From contig JAAYCA010000056.1 of the NCBI GenBank assembly GCA_012744435.1, forward strand, positions 1 to 64,000: a stretch of 64,000 nt of DNA, read 5' to 3'. The DNA comes from Bacteroidales bacterium. Its GTDB lineage: Bacteria; Bacteroidota; Bacteroidia; Bacteroidales; UBA932. Numbering within the stretch: the stretch's first letter is position 1; each line of letters opens with the position of its first letter. Below, piece after piece: positions 1 to 8,663 of the stretch. The notes under the pieces were generated by a model that searched no databases, was not told where the DNA came from, and saw only the letters and a list, made by a program, of their open reading frames with translations. Position numbers and translations under genes: made by a program.

Positions 1-1
1 C

Positions 2-211
2 TCCGGCGTGGATCCCGCCTATCTCGACAAGCAGCGGGCTTCGCTCCGGCGCATCCACCGGAAGTCCGTACTGTTCAACGCGCAAGAGCTCGCAGCCATC
101 GATACGTACTGCAAGCGGTTCAAGGTCTCCTCACGTTCGGCCCTGATCCGCCAGGCCGTGATGGAGCGCGTGCTCACCGGCCTGGAGGAGAACCATCCGA
201 AACTATTCTGA
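2..211 (+). CDS. Ribbon-helix-helix-like small protein, C-terminal part
   Basis: The reading frame is open from the first bases of the window, so the 5' end lies outside and the GTG at position 8 is not necessarily the start. About 69 residues are visible. They are basic at the N-terminal side (RRIHRKS), then show the pattern of a Bacteroidota CopG/ribbon-helix-helix-like protein: a short strand (SVLFNAQE), a helix ending in YCKRF, then SRSALIRQAVMERVL. Such proteins usually bind DNA as dimers, often as small regulators. It ends 3 nt before the next lipoprotein gene, suggesting co-transcription. The family call is by pattern only and the function is unknown. Confidence 0.55.
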   Translation, partial: SGVDPAYLDKQRASLRRIHRKSVLFNAQELAAIDTYCKRFKVSSRSALIRQAVMERVLTGLEENHPKLF

Positions 212-214
212 CTT

Positions 215-823
215 ATGATGAAAAAGATCAGCTTTTACGCCCTGGCCGCGCTGCTCTGCGCCGGTCTGGCGCTCACCGCCTGCCGGGGTGGCAACAAGGG
301 GGCTGCCGCCAGCGCGGGTCCGGAAGAGGAAATCGCCGGGAACGACGATCTGGTCAGCCAGGATAGCGACGGCCTCGACGAGACCCGGCTGCGCGCCATC
401 GCCCTCAAGTTGGGCTTCGACAACCCGGATGACGTCATCTATACGGACAGAGGCTTCGACATCATCGATGCCGAGGAAGAAGAGGAAGCCCGTACCAGCT
501 ACTACCACTTCGTGCGCATTTACCCCGAGCTCGACGAGCTTGGGATGGCCACGTCCTGGAAGGTTTTCGATTACGAAACGGGCATGCGCGAGCTGAAAGC
601 CTATGACTTCGACGGCTACAAGCTCAAGCCCGCCGAGCATATGATCGTCGACGACTGGAACGCGATCAAGGCCGACAACGATTACGCCGGTATCTGGATG
701 AGTTCCGTCGCCATCCGCTTCTATGCCGACGACGAAGAAGGTTTCGACCATCCTCTCGGTGGCTACACCTACGACCCGTCCTGCGACGGTCTCTTCGAGC
801 CCGACGACCTCTTCGAAGAATAG
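215..823 (+). CDS. Acidic lipoprotein of unknown function
   Basis: This 202-residue protein starts with MMKK, a hydrophobic segment and a lipobox ending LTAC, with the predicted lipidated cysteine at residue 23. It is therefore exported and anchored by Lnt-type lipid modification. After a short Gly/Ala-rich linker the mature part is strongly acidic, with a run of glutamates near residues 90-94 and an acidic C-terminus (FEPDDLFEE). I recognise no catalytic motif or named domain. A second in-frame ATG at 218 is an equally good start. It lies 3 nt behind the RHH-like gene and is followed by a strong bidirectional hairpin. Confidence 0.7.
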   Translation: MMKKISFYALAALLCAGLALTACRGGNKGAAASAGPEEEIAGNDDLVSQDSDGLDETRLRAIALKLGFDNPDDVIYTDRGFDIIDAEEEEEARTSYYHFVRIYPELDELGMATSWKVFDYETGMRELKAYDFDGYKLKPAEHMIVDDWNAIKADNDYAGIWMSSVAIRFYADDEEGFDHPLGGYTYDPSCDGLFEPDDLFEE

Positions 824-860
824 GGAAAGCGTGATAAGCAAAACGTTAATTATTAAATAA

Positions 861-907
861 TTAAGAAGAACAGGGGTACCTTAAAACGGCACCCCTGTTC
901 TTCTTAA
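861..907. terminator. Bidirectional hairpin terminator
   Basis: Two perfectly complementary 17-nt arms (861-877 and 891-907, beginning TTAAGAAGAACAGGGG) extend inward by CC/GG after one mismatch and enclose a short A-rich loop. The A/T-rich outer arms give a U-rich end in both directions. The hairpin sits between the convergent lipoprotein and lnt genes. Confidence 0.85.
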
Positions 908-947
908 GATACTGCTATCCAGCTACTTGCTCATCACGGCACCACCC

Positions 948-2576
948 CTACCGCTTCTTGCCGGGGACGATGAGCCGGACGAGGAGCAAGGCGGCGAGAA
1001 GCAGGAAAAGCAGCGTGCACACGCGGCCCACGACGTCGCCGTGACGGACGAACGCCGTCTGCTCCGAGCTCAGGTTGATCTGGCCGGAGAGGGTCTGGCG
1101 CGTCCACCATTGGGACTGGTCGAGGATCTCTCCGCGCTGGTCGATGAAGCAGGAGATGCCGGTGTTGCCGCAGCGGGCGATGTCGCGCCGCAGCTCGATG
1201 GCCCGCAGGCGGGCGTAGCTGAGGTGCTGGCGGTAGCCCGGCGTATTGCCCCACCAGGCGTCGTTGGTGATGATGGTCAGGGCCTGAGCGCCCTTCCGGA
1301 CGTATTCCGCGCAGTATTCTCCATAGACGGACTCATAGCAGACGGCGCAGCCCAGCGGTACGCGCTGATCGCCGAAATGCAGCAGCGACACGTCGTCCTG
1401 GCCCACGCAGCGGCCCATCAGGCCGCTTACGCCCATCTTCTTGGACAGCCAGTTGTCCAGCGGGACGAAGATCCCGGGATAGGGCGTGAGCTCCGTGCCC
1501 ACGACCAGTTTGCTCTTGTGGTAGAGCTCCACCGGACCGGCGGGCCGGACCGTGAGGGCGCTGTTGTGCCCGACGACCCAGCCTTCGCCGTAGGGGCGCG
1601 CGAGGATCGTGGGGGCGGCATGGGTCAGGAAGAACTCGTAGGTGCTGGCGCCGAAGAGCATCTCCGCGCCGGGGTGCTCCCCGAGGAAACGCCGGAAGCT
1701 CTGCAGGGTCGGAGACCGGTCCGGATCATTGAGCTGGATATCGCTGGTGAAGGTCTCGGGCGCGAGCAGCAGCACGGGCCCCGGGGTCCGCTCCGCGAGC
1801 GCCTCTCCGAAGAGGTCCAGCAGGACGGACGTCTGCTGCGCCTGCGTCATGGACTGGAATTTCTGGTAGGGATCGAAGTTGGGCTGGGCGACAAGCACGT
1901 CCACCGTCCCCTCGGAACGCTCCTCATAGGAAGTCCAGATCATTTTAGAGGCCACCACGGGGCCTGCGATGACCAGGGTGATGCCGAGGGTGGCACACGC
2001 CCGCGCGAGGCTCCCCCAGCGCTGCCAATAGCCGTCGGAGAGGGCCACCAACAGCCCGAAGATGCCGAGGTTCGAGACCCAGATCCACAGCGAGCCGCCC
2101 AGCATCCCCGTGTATTCATACCACTGGACCGTGCGGGTGCTCTGCGCAAAGGCGCCGCCGAGCGTCAGCCAGGGCCAGGAGATCTCCACGTCGAAGTAAT
2201 GCCGCTCCCAGGCCAGCCACATCGCCGCGAGGAAGATGTACGGCAGCACGCCCCCGCCCATCTTCTTCCGCGCCAGGCGGAACAACAGCCACACCAGCAG
2301 CATCTGGGCCGCATTCGCGAGCACCGCGAAAATGCCGCCGCCCACCGTGGCGTTGCACACCCAGAACGTCGTGGCGGCGTTCCAGGCCACGAACGTGGCC
2401 GCCGGGTAGATCCAGGAGGCACGCACCCGGCACTGCTCGATGACGGCTTCGGCACAGAGCAGCGGAACCAGGGCGACCAACGCCAGCGCCCCGGTGTGGG
2501 GCACCAGCCAGGGCAGGCTCAGCAGCAGCGCCGACAGGGCGCAGAGGAGCCAGAGGGAAAACTGCGGTTTTCTCAT
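948..2576 (-). CDS. lnt: Apolipoprotein N-acyltransferase
   Basis: Lnt transfers an acyl chain from phospholipid to the alpha-amino group of the lipidated cysteine of apolipoproteins, in the inner membrane. The 542-residue product has several hydrophobic segments in the first about 210 residues, followed by a carbon-nitrogen hydrolase domain. The expected catalytic triad is visible: Glu274 in LLAPETF, a lysine in YHKSK (residue 354 or 356), and Cys413 in CAVCYES, followed by TNDAWWG. A hydrophobic C-terminal segment precedes the final VPGKKR. The start overlaps the rluD-like stop by 4 nt, placing lnt last in a four-gene operon. It would serve the many lipoproteins seen in this window. Confidence 0.95.
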   Translation of the reverse strand: MRKPQFSLWLLCALSALLLSLPWLVPHTGALALVALVPLLCAEAVIEQCRVRASWIYPAATFVAWNAATTFWVCNATVGGGIFAVLANAAQMLLVWLLFRLARKKMGGGVLPYIFLAAMWLAWERHYFDVEISWPWLTLGGAFAQSTRTVQWYEYTGMLGGSLWIWVSNLGIFGLLVALSDGYWQRWGSLARACATLGITLVIAGPVVASKMIWTSYEERSEGTVDVLVAQPNFDPYQKFQSMTQAQQTSVLLDLFGEALAERTPGPVLLLAPETFTSDIQLNDPDRSPTLQSFRRFLGEHPGAEMLFGASTYEFFLTHAAPTILARPYGEGWVVGHNSALTVRPAGPVELYHKSKLVVGTELTPYPGIFVPLDNWLSKKMGVSGLMGRCVGQDDVSLLHFGDQRVPLGCAVCYESVYGEYCAEYVRKGAQALTIITNDAWWGNTPGYRQHLSYARLRAIELRRDIARCGNTGISCFIDQRGEILDQSQWWTRQTLSGQINLSSEQTAFVRHGDVVGRVCTLLFLLLAALLLVRLIVPGKKR

Positions 2577-3595
2577 TCTTCAGGCATCTGACCGCAGTAT
2601 TTGCGCCATTTGTCCAGGAGGGCGGTCATATCCTCCGGGAGGGCGGAATCGAATTGCAGCCATTCCCCGCTGCGCGGGTGGGCAAAGCCCAGCGTACGGG
2701 CGTGGAGCGCCTGCCGGGGGCAGAGCGTGAAGCAGTTCTGGATGAACTGGCGGTACCTGGCGTAGATGGTCCCCTTGCGGATCTGTGCGCCGCCGTAGCG
2801 TTCGTCGTTGAAGATGGGATGCCCCATCTGGGACATATGCACGCGGATCTGGTGCGTGCGCCCGGTCTCGAGCCGGCATTCCACCAGCGTGACGAAACCG
2901 AAACGCTCCAGCACCCGCCAGTGCGTGACGGCCCGCTTGCCGTGGTCCCCGTCCTCGACGGACTTGAAGCGCAGGCGGTCCGAAGGGTCCCGGCCGATGT
3001 AGCCTTCGACCGTGCCTTCGTCTTCCGGCATGTCGCCCCACACGACGGCGTTGTAGCGGCGCTCGATGCTGTGGTCGAAGAACTGTTTCGCCAGCCGGAG
3101 CTGCGCCTCGTCGTTCTTCGCCACGGCGAGCAGTCCGCTCGTGTCCTTGTCGATGCGGTGTACCAGGATGCCCATGCGCTCGTCCAGCGCGTCGGAATCC
3201 TGACTGATGCCGAGATGGTGCGAGAGGGCGTTGACCAGCGTGCCTTCGTAATGACCGTGGCCGGGGTGCACCACCATGCCGGCGGGCTTGTTGACCACGA
3301 GCACGTCTTCGTCTTCGTGGACGATGTCCAGGGGGATGTCCTGCGGGATGATCTCCAGGCCGCGGCGGCGATAGGGCATCATGAAACGGATCACATCGCC
3401 CGGGCGGACGATGTAGTTGGCCTTGACGGTGTCCTCCCCCACCCGGACGTAGCCTTCCTTGAAGGCCTGCTGGATGCGGTTGCGGGAGGTGTCCTCGAGG
3501 TGGGTGGACATGTATTTGTCGATCCGCAAGGGCGCCTGCCCCGGATCCACTTCCAGGCGGAAGTGCTCGAACATCTCCTGCGGCCCCTGCGGCAT
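2573..3595 (-). CDS. rluD: RluA-family rRNA pseudouridine synthase (RluD-like)
   Basis: This enzyme isomerises uridine to pseudouridine, most likely in 23S rRNA. An S4 RNA-binding domain occupies roughly residues 15-80 (RIDKYM, then KANYIVRPGDVI). The catalytic domain carries VHRIDKDTSGL with the catalytic Asp149, and later ETGRTHQIRVHM. At 340 residues with an N-terminal S4 domain it matches RluD rather than the S4-less RluA. The gene starts 2 nt after the PASTA gene and overlaps lnt by 4 nt, so it is translationally coupled within the operon. The exact target uridines cannot be read from sequence. Confidence 0.9.
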   Translation of the reverse strand: MPQGPQEMFEHFRLEVDPGQAPLRIDKYMSTHLEDTSRNRIQQAFKEGYVRVGEDTVKANYIVRPGDVIRFMMPYRRRGLEIIPQDIPLDIVHEDEDVLVVNKPAGMVVHPGHGHYEGTLVNALSHHLGISQDSDALDERMGILVHRIDKDTSGLLAVAKNDEAQLRLAKQFFDHSIERRYNAVVWGDMPEDEGTVEGYIGRDPSDRLRFKSVEDGDHGKRAVTHWRVLERFGFVTLVECRLETGRTHQIRVHMSQMGHPIFNDERYGGAQIRKGTIYARYRQFIQNCFTLCPRQALHARTLGFAHPRSGEWLQFDSALPEDMTALLDKWRKYCGQMPEE

Positions 3596-3597
3596 CG

Positions 3598-4395
3598 CTA
3601 TTTCTTCGCGCCGGCCTGGGCGGGCAGTTTGTCAGGGTCGGTCGTCAGCGACATGGTCACTTCGGAACCCATGCGCACCTGCTCCGATGCGGAGGGGCGC
3701 TGCTGGTACACGAAGGCGCTGACGGAGTCGGCGTAGGTCTTGACCGTCTCGTCGAAATGGAGCCTGCCGATGTTGAGCGAGCTTTCCAGCGTCTGGTCCA
3801 CCGCGGGCAGGTATTGCTTGCCGATGAGTCTCGGCACGTAGGTCATGTTGTCGTTGGGGCTCAGACCCACCACGAGGTTGATGGTGGTGCCGCTGGCGAC
3901 CGGCGTGCCGGCCTTGATGTCCACGCCGCCGCGCTGCTGGCGCAGGACATTGTTGGTGGCGATGTCGCGGGTGTAGACCAAGCGCCCGAGCACCAGTCCC
4001 TTGCGGGTGAGCTCGGCCTTGGCCTGACGCATGGAGAAGCCCACCAGCGAGGGCATTTCGATCTCCTTGGGCACGGTCGTGTTGGTGGTCAGGCGGACGC
4101 GGCGGCCGCGCTTGACATGGTCGCCGGCGCTGGGCGTCTGGAGATAGACCACGCCCGGATGCAGCCTGCGGACATAGACCGAGTCCGCGAGGATGACGCG
4201 CACCCCGGCGTCGGAGGCGGCCTTACGCGCTTCGTTCCAGGTCATGTTGGTGAAGTCCGGCACGGCAATCTCCCGGTTGTGCTGGGTCACCAGCGACAGG
4301 AAGACATTGGCGAGCAGCACGATCCCCAGCACGAAGGCGATTGCGAGCAGGACGTTCTTGACGACCCAGTGGCTGAAAAAACCTTTGATATCCAT
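3598..4395 (-). CDS. Membrane-anchored PASTA-domain protein
   Basis: The 265-residue product has a short cytoplasmic N-terminus, one transmembrane helix (about residues 14-36, VLLAIAFVLGIVLLANVF) and three tandem PASTA-like repeats outside the membrane. The repeats begin at about IAVPDFTNM, IEMPSLVGFS and TYVPRLIGKQ. PASTA domains bind peptidoglycan or muropeptides in other bacteria. No kinase or transpeptidase domain is attached, so it may be a periplasmic sensor or scaffold. The C-terminus is lysine-rich. It lies between the LysE-type exporter (5 nt) and rluD (2 nt), an arrangement I have the impression is common in Bacteroidota. Confidence 0.85.
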   Translation of the reverse strand: MDIKGFFSHWVVKNVLLAIAFVLGIVLLANVFLSLVTQHNREIAVPDFTNMTWNEARKAASDAGVRVILADSVYVRRLHPGVVYLQTPSAGDHVKRGRRVRLTTNTTVPKEIEMPSLVGFSMRQAKAELTRKGLVLGRLVYTRDIATNNVLRQQRGGVDIKAGTPVASGTTINLVVGLSPNDNMTYVPRLIGKQYLPAVDQTLESSLNIGRLHFDETVKTYADSVSAFVYQQRPSASEQVRMGSEVTMSLTTDPDKLPAQAGAKK

Positions 4396-4400
4396 CGTTT

Positions 4401-5021
4401 CTACTTAATTGTCAATACTATGCCCCGTGCCATCAACACGAGGGCGAATACGCATACCAGCGCTCCCGCGACCCGGCTCAGGATCCCCAGCGTGCGGGTG
4501 TCGAGGCGCAGGAAGCGGCCCAGCAGGTAAACGACCGCAAGCCAGTACAGCGCTTCCCCGGCCCCCACGGCCGGTGCGAGCAACACCGCCGGTGCGTCAA
4601 AGCCTTCTCCCCCCACGCCCAGGACGCCCAGCAGACCCAGGATCAAGGCCAGGGCGGCCGGGTTGGAAAGGGTGCTGCCGAGCGCCTGCAGGTAGCAGGT
4701 CCAGGCAGACAGGCCCTTCCGGCCGGGCGGAAGCGCCACGGGCAGCTCGCGCCGCAGCATCCCGATGCCGACCAGGGCGATGAGCACACCGCCCAGCAGC
4801 ATGAACAGTCCCCGGTGGTCCTCCACGAAACGCTCCACCAGCGACAGGGTAAGCAAGCCCACGGCGGCATACAGCATATCGCCCGTGGCCGCCCCGAGTC
4901 CCACCATGGCGCCGGCTCTGCGCCCATGGCACAGGGTCCGCTGCGCGACCATCACGAGGATGGGGCCGACGGGAATGCCGGCGATCAGGCCGACCAGCAG
5001 GGCTTTCAGGATCTCCACCAT
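4401..5021 (-). CDS. LysE/RhtB-family exporter
   Basis: This is an integral membrane protein of 206 residues with five or six hydrophobic segments. The N-terminal signature is that of the LysE/RhtB/CadD superfamily (LIAGIPVGPILVMVAQRT), with a following glycine-rich helix (GLGAATGDMLYAAVGL). Members export amino acids or related small molecules; the substrate here is unknown. I start at the ATG at 5021 rather than the in-frame TTG two codons upstream, because a -7 promoter box ends just upstream (5031-5039). It heads the operon lysE-like, PASTA, rluD, lnt. Confidence 0.85.
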   Translation of the reverse strand: MVEILKALLVGLIAGIPVGPILVMVAQRTLCHGRRAGAMVGLGAATGDMLYAAVGLLTLSLVERFVEDHRGLFMLLGGVLIALVGIGMLRRELPVALPPGRKGLSAWTCYLQALGSTLSNPAALALILGLLGVLGVGGEGFDAPAVLLAPAVGAGEALYWLAVVYLLGRFLRLDTRTLGILSRVAGALVCVFALVLMARGIVLTIK

Positions 5022-5030
5022 AAACAACTT

Positions 5031-5039
5031 ACAAAGATA
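5031..5039 (-). promoter_or_regulatory. Bacteroidota -7 box for the lysE-rluD-lnt operon
   Basis: On the minus strand the sequence reads TATCTTTGT, matching TAnnTTTG. It ends 9 nt before the chosen ATG at 5021, implying a very short leader. No good -33 TTTG was found. Confidence 0.6.
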
Positions 5040-5052
5040 GTAAAAAAAGAAA

Positions 5053-5077
5053 AGCGGCCTGCACTTTACAGGCCGCT
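5053..5077 (-). terminator. Intrinsic terminator after the outer-membrane protein gene
   Basis: A 9-bp perfect stem (AGCGGCCTG / CAGGCCGCT) with a 7-nt loop is followed on the minus strand by a T-rich tract (5040-5052). It lies 24 nt past the stop of the beta-barrel gene and should also insulate the lysE promoter. Confidence 0.85.
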
Positions 5078-5101
5078 CTCTTTCAGATCATACGATAGCG
5101 T

Positions 5102-8095
5102 CTACGGGCGTCCGCCGCCGAAGCCGCCCATGCCACCGCCCATCATCATGCCTGAGGGACGGCCGCCGCCCATGCCGCGTCCACCGCCGCCGCGGTTGCC
5201 GCCGCCGCGACGGCCGCCGAAGTTGCCGAAGTTGTAGGCGAGGGAAAGGATCGCATAGCGTCCGAGCGTCTTGCTGACGGACTCGGAGTGGCGGGAACTG
5301 CCGTCGGTGACCGAGAGGGCGCGGGACTGGCCGAGCAGGTCGGACACATACAGCGACAGGTTGACCGGGCCGATCGACTTGGCGAGCGTCATGTTGATGA
5401 TGCACTGCGGATCGATCGGGGTCGTGTAGCCGTTGTACCAGCGATAGTTGGCATTCGCGGTCAGGGAGATGCCCGTCAGGACCCAGTTCCAGGTGAGCTG
5501 GGCGGTGACGGCGTTGTTCCAGGTCTGGGTGTTGCGCCCGGAGGCCGTGGACTGGTCGGCCGCATCGCCCTTCTGACGGTACCAGCTCTTGCTCATGTTG
5601 GTGCTGGCGCCGACGGAGGCCTGCAGCTGGATGCCGCGGTAGGACAGCTGCAGCCGCTCGTTGACGCTGAGGTTGTCGGTGTAGTTCTCCACGATGTGGG
5701 CCTTGTAGTAGGACGGATCCTTGACCTGGGTCACGAACCAGTCCATGAACTCGTAGAAACCGCCGTCGGTGTAGGTGCTCATGTCGATGCCCACGCCTTC
5801 ATAGGCGAAACTCTGCCGCCAGTTGGCGCCGAGAGTGTTGCTGAAGGAGAAGGCGGACTTGCCGAACGGGGTGTTGTTGGTGAAGTTGAGTCCGGCGTTG
5901 CCCGTGGTCGGGGCGTTCATCGGGACCGTGTACTGACCGCCGTTGGCGCCCGTGATCACCACGTTGGAGATCTGGTTCTGGGTGAAGCCGCCGTTGGCGC
6001 GGAGGTTGAACGAAGACAGGCGCACGCGGTTGTTGTTGCGCAGCTCGGCGTTGATGTTGTGCGTGAAATACGGGGTCAGTTCCGGATTACCGAAGCTCAC
6101 GCGCAGCGGGTTGGTGTTGTCCGGCACCGGCATGAGCTGGTTGGTGGACGGCTGGCTGGAGGTGCCCCGGTAGTTGAAGCGCAGCGAAGTCGCGTCGTTC
6201 AGGGTGAACATCATCATCACCTGCGGGGAGAAGTTCCAGCGGTTGTCGTCGTAGGGCTTCTCGGTGATGTTGCCCTCGGCGTCGTACACGAAGGTGTTGT
6301 TGAGGGTGTAGTTCGGCATTGCGAAGAATCCGGCCTGCAGATGCATCCTGTCGTCCTGGTAGAGGACGTTGCCGCCGATCTCCTGCCGGCGGTTGATGTT
6401 CTCGGTCTTGTTGGAGTAGTCGTAGTCGAACAGGCCGCCGTTCAGCAGGTCATAGGAGTTGCGCTCGGAGATGGACTTGCTCCAGTTGAAGGAGTAGTCG
6501 GCTTCGAGGTAGAAGTAGTTGCCGAGCGGCTCGGTGTAGGTGAGCCGGGAGTTGACGGAATAGCTCTTCGTGCCGGTCAGCTGGTTCTGGTACACGTCCC
6601 GCGTGTTCATGAGCTGCCCGTTCGTGTAGTAATCCGTCGAGTTCTTGTTGAACATGTTCCGGTCCTGCGTGGAAAGGGTGGCGTTGACGTTCGCCGTGAG
6701 CGTGCGGCCCGGCAGGCCGAGACGCTGGCGGAAGAGGAAGCGGGTGCTGGCGCTGACCGCCTTGTTCGTGCCGGTATTGTCCGTGGTGGCATGGTTGAGC
6801 AGGTTGTCCCTGATGTCCTTGCCGTCGAGGTTGTCGCGATAGGTGCTGCTCTCGCTCTTGGTCGCGTCGGTGCCGCCGCCCAGCCGGATGTTCGGCTCGA
6901 GCAGGATCGAGGTGTTGTCGGAGAACTTGTGCTCCAGGCGGAAGCCGAAGTTGTGGCTGTCGGTGCCGCTCGTGCCCGTGTTGCTGCTCTCGACCAGCTG
7001 GTTGTAGCCGGTCAGGTAGCTCAGCGTGGAAGAGGACTGCTCGGAAAGGGTGCTGCCGTTGTTGTAGTTGTAGTTGCCGCCCACTTCCATCCGGTTGTCG
7101 AAGGCATCGCCGGCGATATTCAGGCCGGCCATGTAGTTGGTGCTGATGCCGCCACCGCCGCCGCCGAAGCCGCCGCCACCGCGCATGCCGGCCATGATGT
7201 TGCCCATGATGCCGCCGCCGCCCTGGACGTTGGCGTTGTTGCCGTTGAGGATGAGGCTGATCTGCGTCTTGTCGGAGAAGCGCCCGAGGAAGGCGTTGCC
7301 CGAGAAGCGGAAGTCGTTGAGCGGGTTGTTCTCGGAGGGGATGTCGTGACCGGCGCCGGCCGTCACGCGGCCGACCAGACCCTTCATGCTGGCACCTTCC
7401 TGCAGGGAGAGGTCGATCACCGTCTCTTCCTGCCCGTCGTCAATGCCGGTGAACTCGGCCTGCTCGGACTTCTTGCGGATGACCTTGAGCTTCTTGACGA
7501 GCTTGGCGGGGATGTTCTGGGAGGCGATCTGCGGATCGTCCAGGAAGAAGGTCTTGCCCTGGATCGTGATGCGGTTGACAGACTGGCCGTTGACCGTGAT
7601 GGTGCCGCTGTCGGAGACCTCGATGCCCGGCATTTTCTTGAGCAGGTCGACGAGGTTGTCGTTGTCCGTGCTCAGGAAAGACGCCGCATTGTACTCGATC
7701 GTGTCCTTCTTGACAACCACCTGGGCGCCGAGCGCGGAGACTTCCGCGGCTTCGAGCTGCTCCCTGTCCACCTCCATCTGGATCTTGCCCAAGTCGATGA
7801 GCTTGGACTCCATCTTGAGGGGCGCTTCGTGGGCGATGTAGCCCAGCAGCTCTGCCCGGATGGTGTAGGATCCGTTCCGCACGGACTCGAGGGTGAAATT
7901 GCCCTTGTCGTCGGTCAAGCCGTACTTGGCCGGACGGTTCTGTCCGTCACGGGTCAGGGACACGGTGGCAAAGGGAATGGGCTCTCCGGTGGACTCGTCC
8001 ACCAGGACGCCCTTGATGTTGGCATTGTTCTGCGCAAAGGCATTCAGGCCGAGCAGGCACAGGACCGCCAGCATCAGGATTCTCGCAATTTTCAT
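5102..8095 (-). CDS. Outer-membrane beta-barrel protein with carboxypeptidase-regulatory-like domain
   Basis: The 997-residue protein has a signal peptide (to about residue 21, ALNAFAQ). A CarboxypepD_reg-like beta-sandwich follows (about 25-110, KGVLVDESTGEPIPFATVSL), then a plug-like region (VKKDTIEYNAASF, LLKKMPGIEV). The rest is a long beta-barrel rich in alternating aromatic strands, as in the TonB-receptor-like OMP_b-brl_3 family. No TonB box or SusD partner is evident, so the ligand is unknown. Two Gly-rich segments stand out: one near residues 293-317 and a C-terminal tail of about 38 residues (960-997) rich in Gly, Arg and Met after the last strand (LSLAYNFGNF). It starts 4 nt after ruvC, so it is co-transcribed with serS-ruvC. 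Confidence 0.9.
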   Translation of the reverse strand: MKIARILMLAVLCLLGLNAFAQNNANIKGVLVDESTGEPIPFATVSLTRDGQNRPAKYGLTDDKGNFTLESVRNGSYTIRAELLGYIAHEAPLKMESKLIDLGKIQMEVDREQLEAAEVSALGAQVVVKKDTIEYNAASFLSTDNDNLVDLLKKMPGIEVSDSGTITVNGQSVNRITIQGKTFFLDDPQIASQNIPAKLVKKLKVIRKKSEQAEFTGIDDGQEETVIDLSLQEGASMKGLVGRVTAGAGHDIPSENNPLNDFRFSGNAFLGRFSDKTQISLILNGNNANVQGGGGIMGNIMAGMRGGGGFGGGGGGISTNYMAGLNIAGDAFDNRMEVGGNYNYNNGSTLSEQSSSTLSYLTGYNQLVESSNTGTSGTDSHNFGFRLEHKFSDNTSILLEPNIRLGGGTDATKSESSTYRDNLDGKDIRDNLLNHATTDNTGTNKAVSASTRFLFRQRLGLPGRTLTANVNATLSTQDRNMFNKNSTDYYTNGQLMNTRDVYQNQLTGTKSYSVNSRLTYTEPLGNYFYLEADYSFNWSKSISERNSYDLLNGGLFDYDYSNKTENINRRQEIGGNVLYQDDRMHLQAGFFAMPNYTLNNTFVYDAEGNITEKPYDDNRWNFSPQVMMMFTLNDATSLRFNYRGTSSQPSTNQLMPVPDNTNPLRVSFGNPELTPYFTHNINAELRNNNRVRLSSFNLRANGGFTQNQISNVVITGANGGQYTVPMNAPTTGNAGLNFTNNTPFGKSAFSFSNTLGANWRQSFAYEGVGIDMSTYTDGGFYEFMDWFVTQVKDPSYYKAHIVENYTDNLSVNERLQLSYRGIQLQASVGASTNMSKSWYRQKGDAADQSTASGRNTQTWNNAVTAQLTWNWVLTGISLTANANYRWYNGYTTPIDPQCIINMTLAKSIGPVNLSLYVSDLLGQSRALSVTDGSSRHSESVSKTLGRYAILSLAYNFGNFGGRRGGGNRGGGGRGMGGGRPSGMMMGGGMGGFGGGRP

Positions 8096-8099
8096 ACAA

Positions 8100-8663
8100 T
8101 CACTTTTTTATTCGCTCCGGATTGGAAGCTACAAATCTCTCCCAGCTGCTCGTCTGCTGCGTAGCTGCGAGCGGACTCGACAGCTGGTAAAAGTGACACA
8201 TCGCGAGAGCAAGTGCATCTGTAGCGTCGAGGTATTTGTTTGCAATTTTAATGCCAAGTGTACGCTGTACGATGAGGCAAACCTGCTCTTTAGATGCGGC
8301 CCCATTGCCGCAGATGGCCATCTTTGCTTTGCGGGGCGCGTACTCGTAGATCTTGACGCCCCGGTCGAGGCCGGCGATCATCGCCGCGCCCTGCGCCCGG
8401 CCGAGCTTGAAGATGACCTGGGCGTTCTTGCCGTAGAAGGGGGACTCGATAGCCATGTCGTCGGGACGGTGGAGGTCGCACAGGGCGCCCACCTTCTCGT
8501 GGATGAGCTCGAGCTTGTCGTAGGGAGAATCGATCTTTCGCAAGTCCACCACCCCCATGTCCACGAACTGGGGTTTGCCGGCGGCATCTACACGCACGAC
8601 CCCGAAACCGAGCAGGTTGGTTCCGGGATCGATGCCGAGTATGACTTTCTCTTTATCAGTCAA
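8100..8663 (-). CDS. ruvC: Crossover junction endodeoxyribonuclease RuvC
   Basis: RuvC resolves Holliday junctions with RuvAB. The 187-residue protein shows the RNase-H-like fold signatures: ILGIDPGTN (catalytic Asp12), MAIESPFYGKN (Glu), and the C-terminal YLDATDALALAMCH acidic pair. The length fits the family plus a short extra C-terminal tail. The only plausible start is a TTG at 8663-8661, because no in-frame ATG or GTG precedes the conserved ILGIDPG. This TTG lies inside the serS stop region, giving an 8-nt overlap and likely translational coupling. Confidence 0.92.
   Translation of the reverse strand: MTDKEKVILGIDPGTNLLGFGVVRVDAAGKPQFVDMGVVDLRKIDSPYDKLELIHEKVGALCDLHRPDDMAIESPFYGKNAQVIFKLGRAQGAAMIAGLDRGVKIYEYAPRKAKMAICGNGAASKEQVCLIVQRTLGIKIANKYLDATDALALAMCHFYQLSSPLAATQQTSSWERFVASNPERIKK

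Noticed and set aside
5288..8164. 958-codon plus-strand ORF opposite the outer-membrane protein gene
   Set aside because: It is an antisense shadow caused by high GC in third codon positions. Its translation is Val/Gly/Ala/Arg/Asp-biased without domains, while the minus strand encodes a clear beta-barrel protein.
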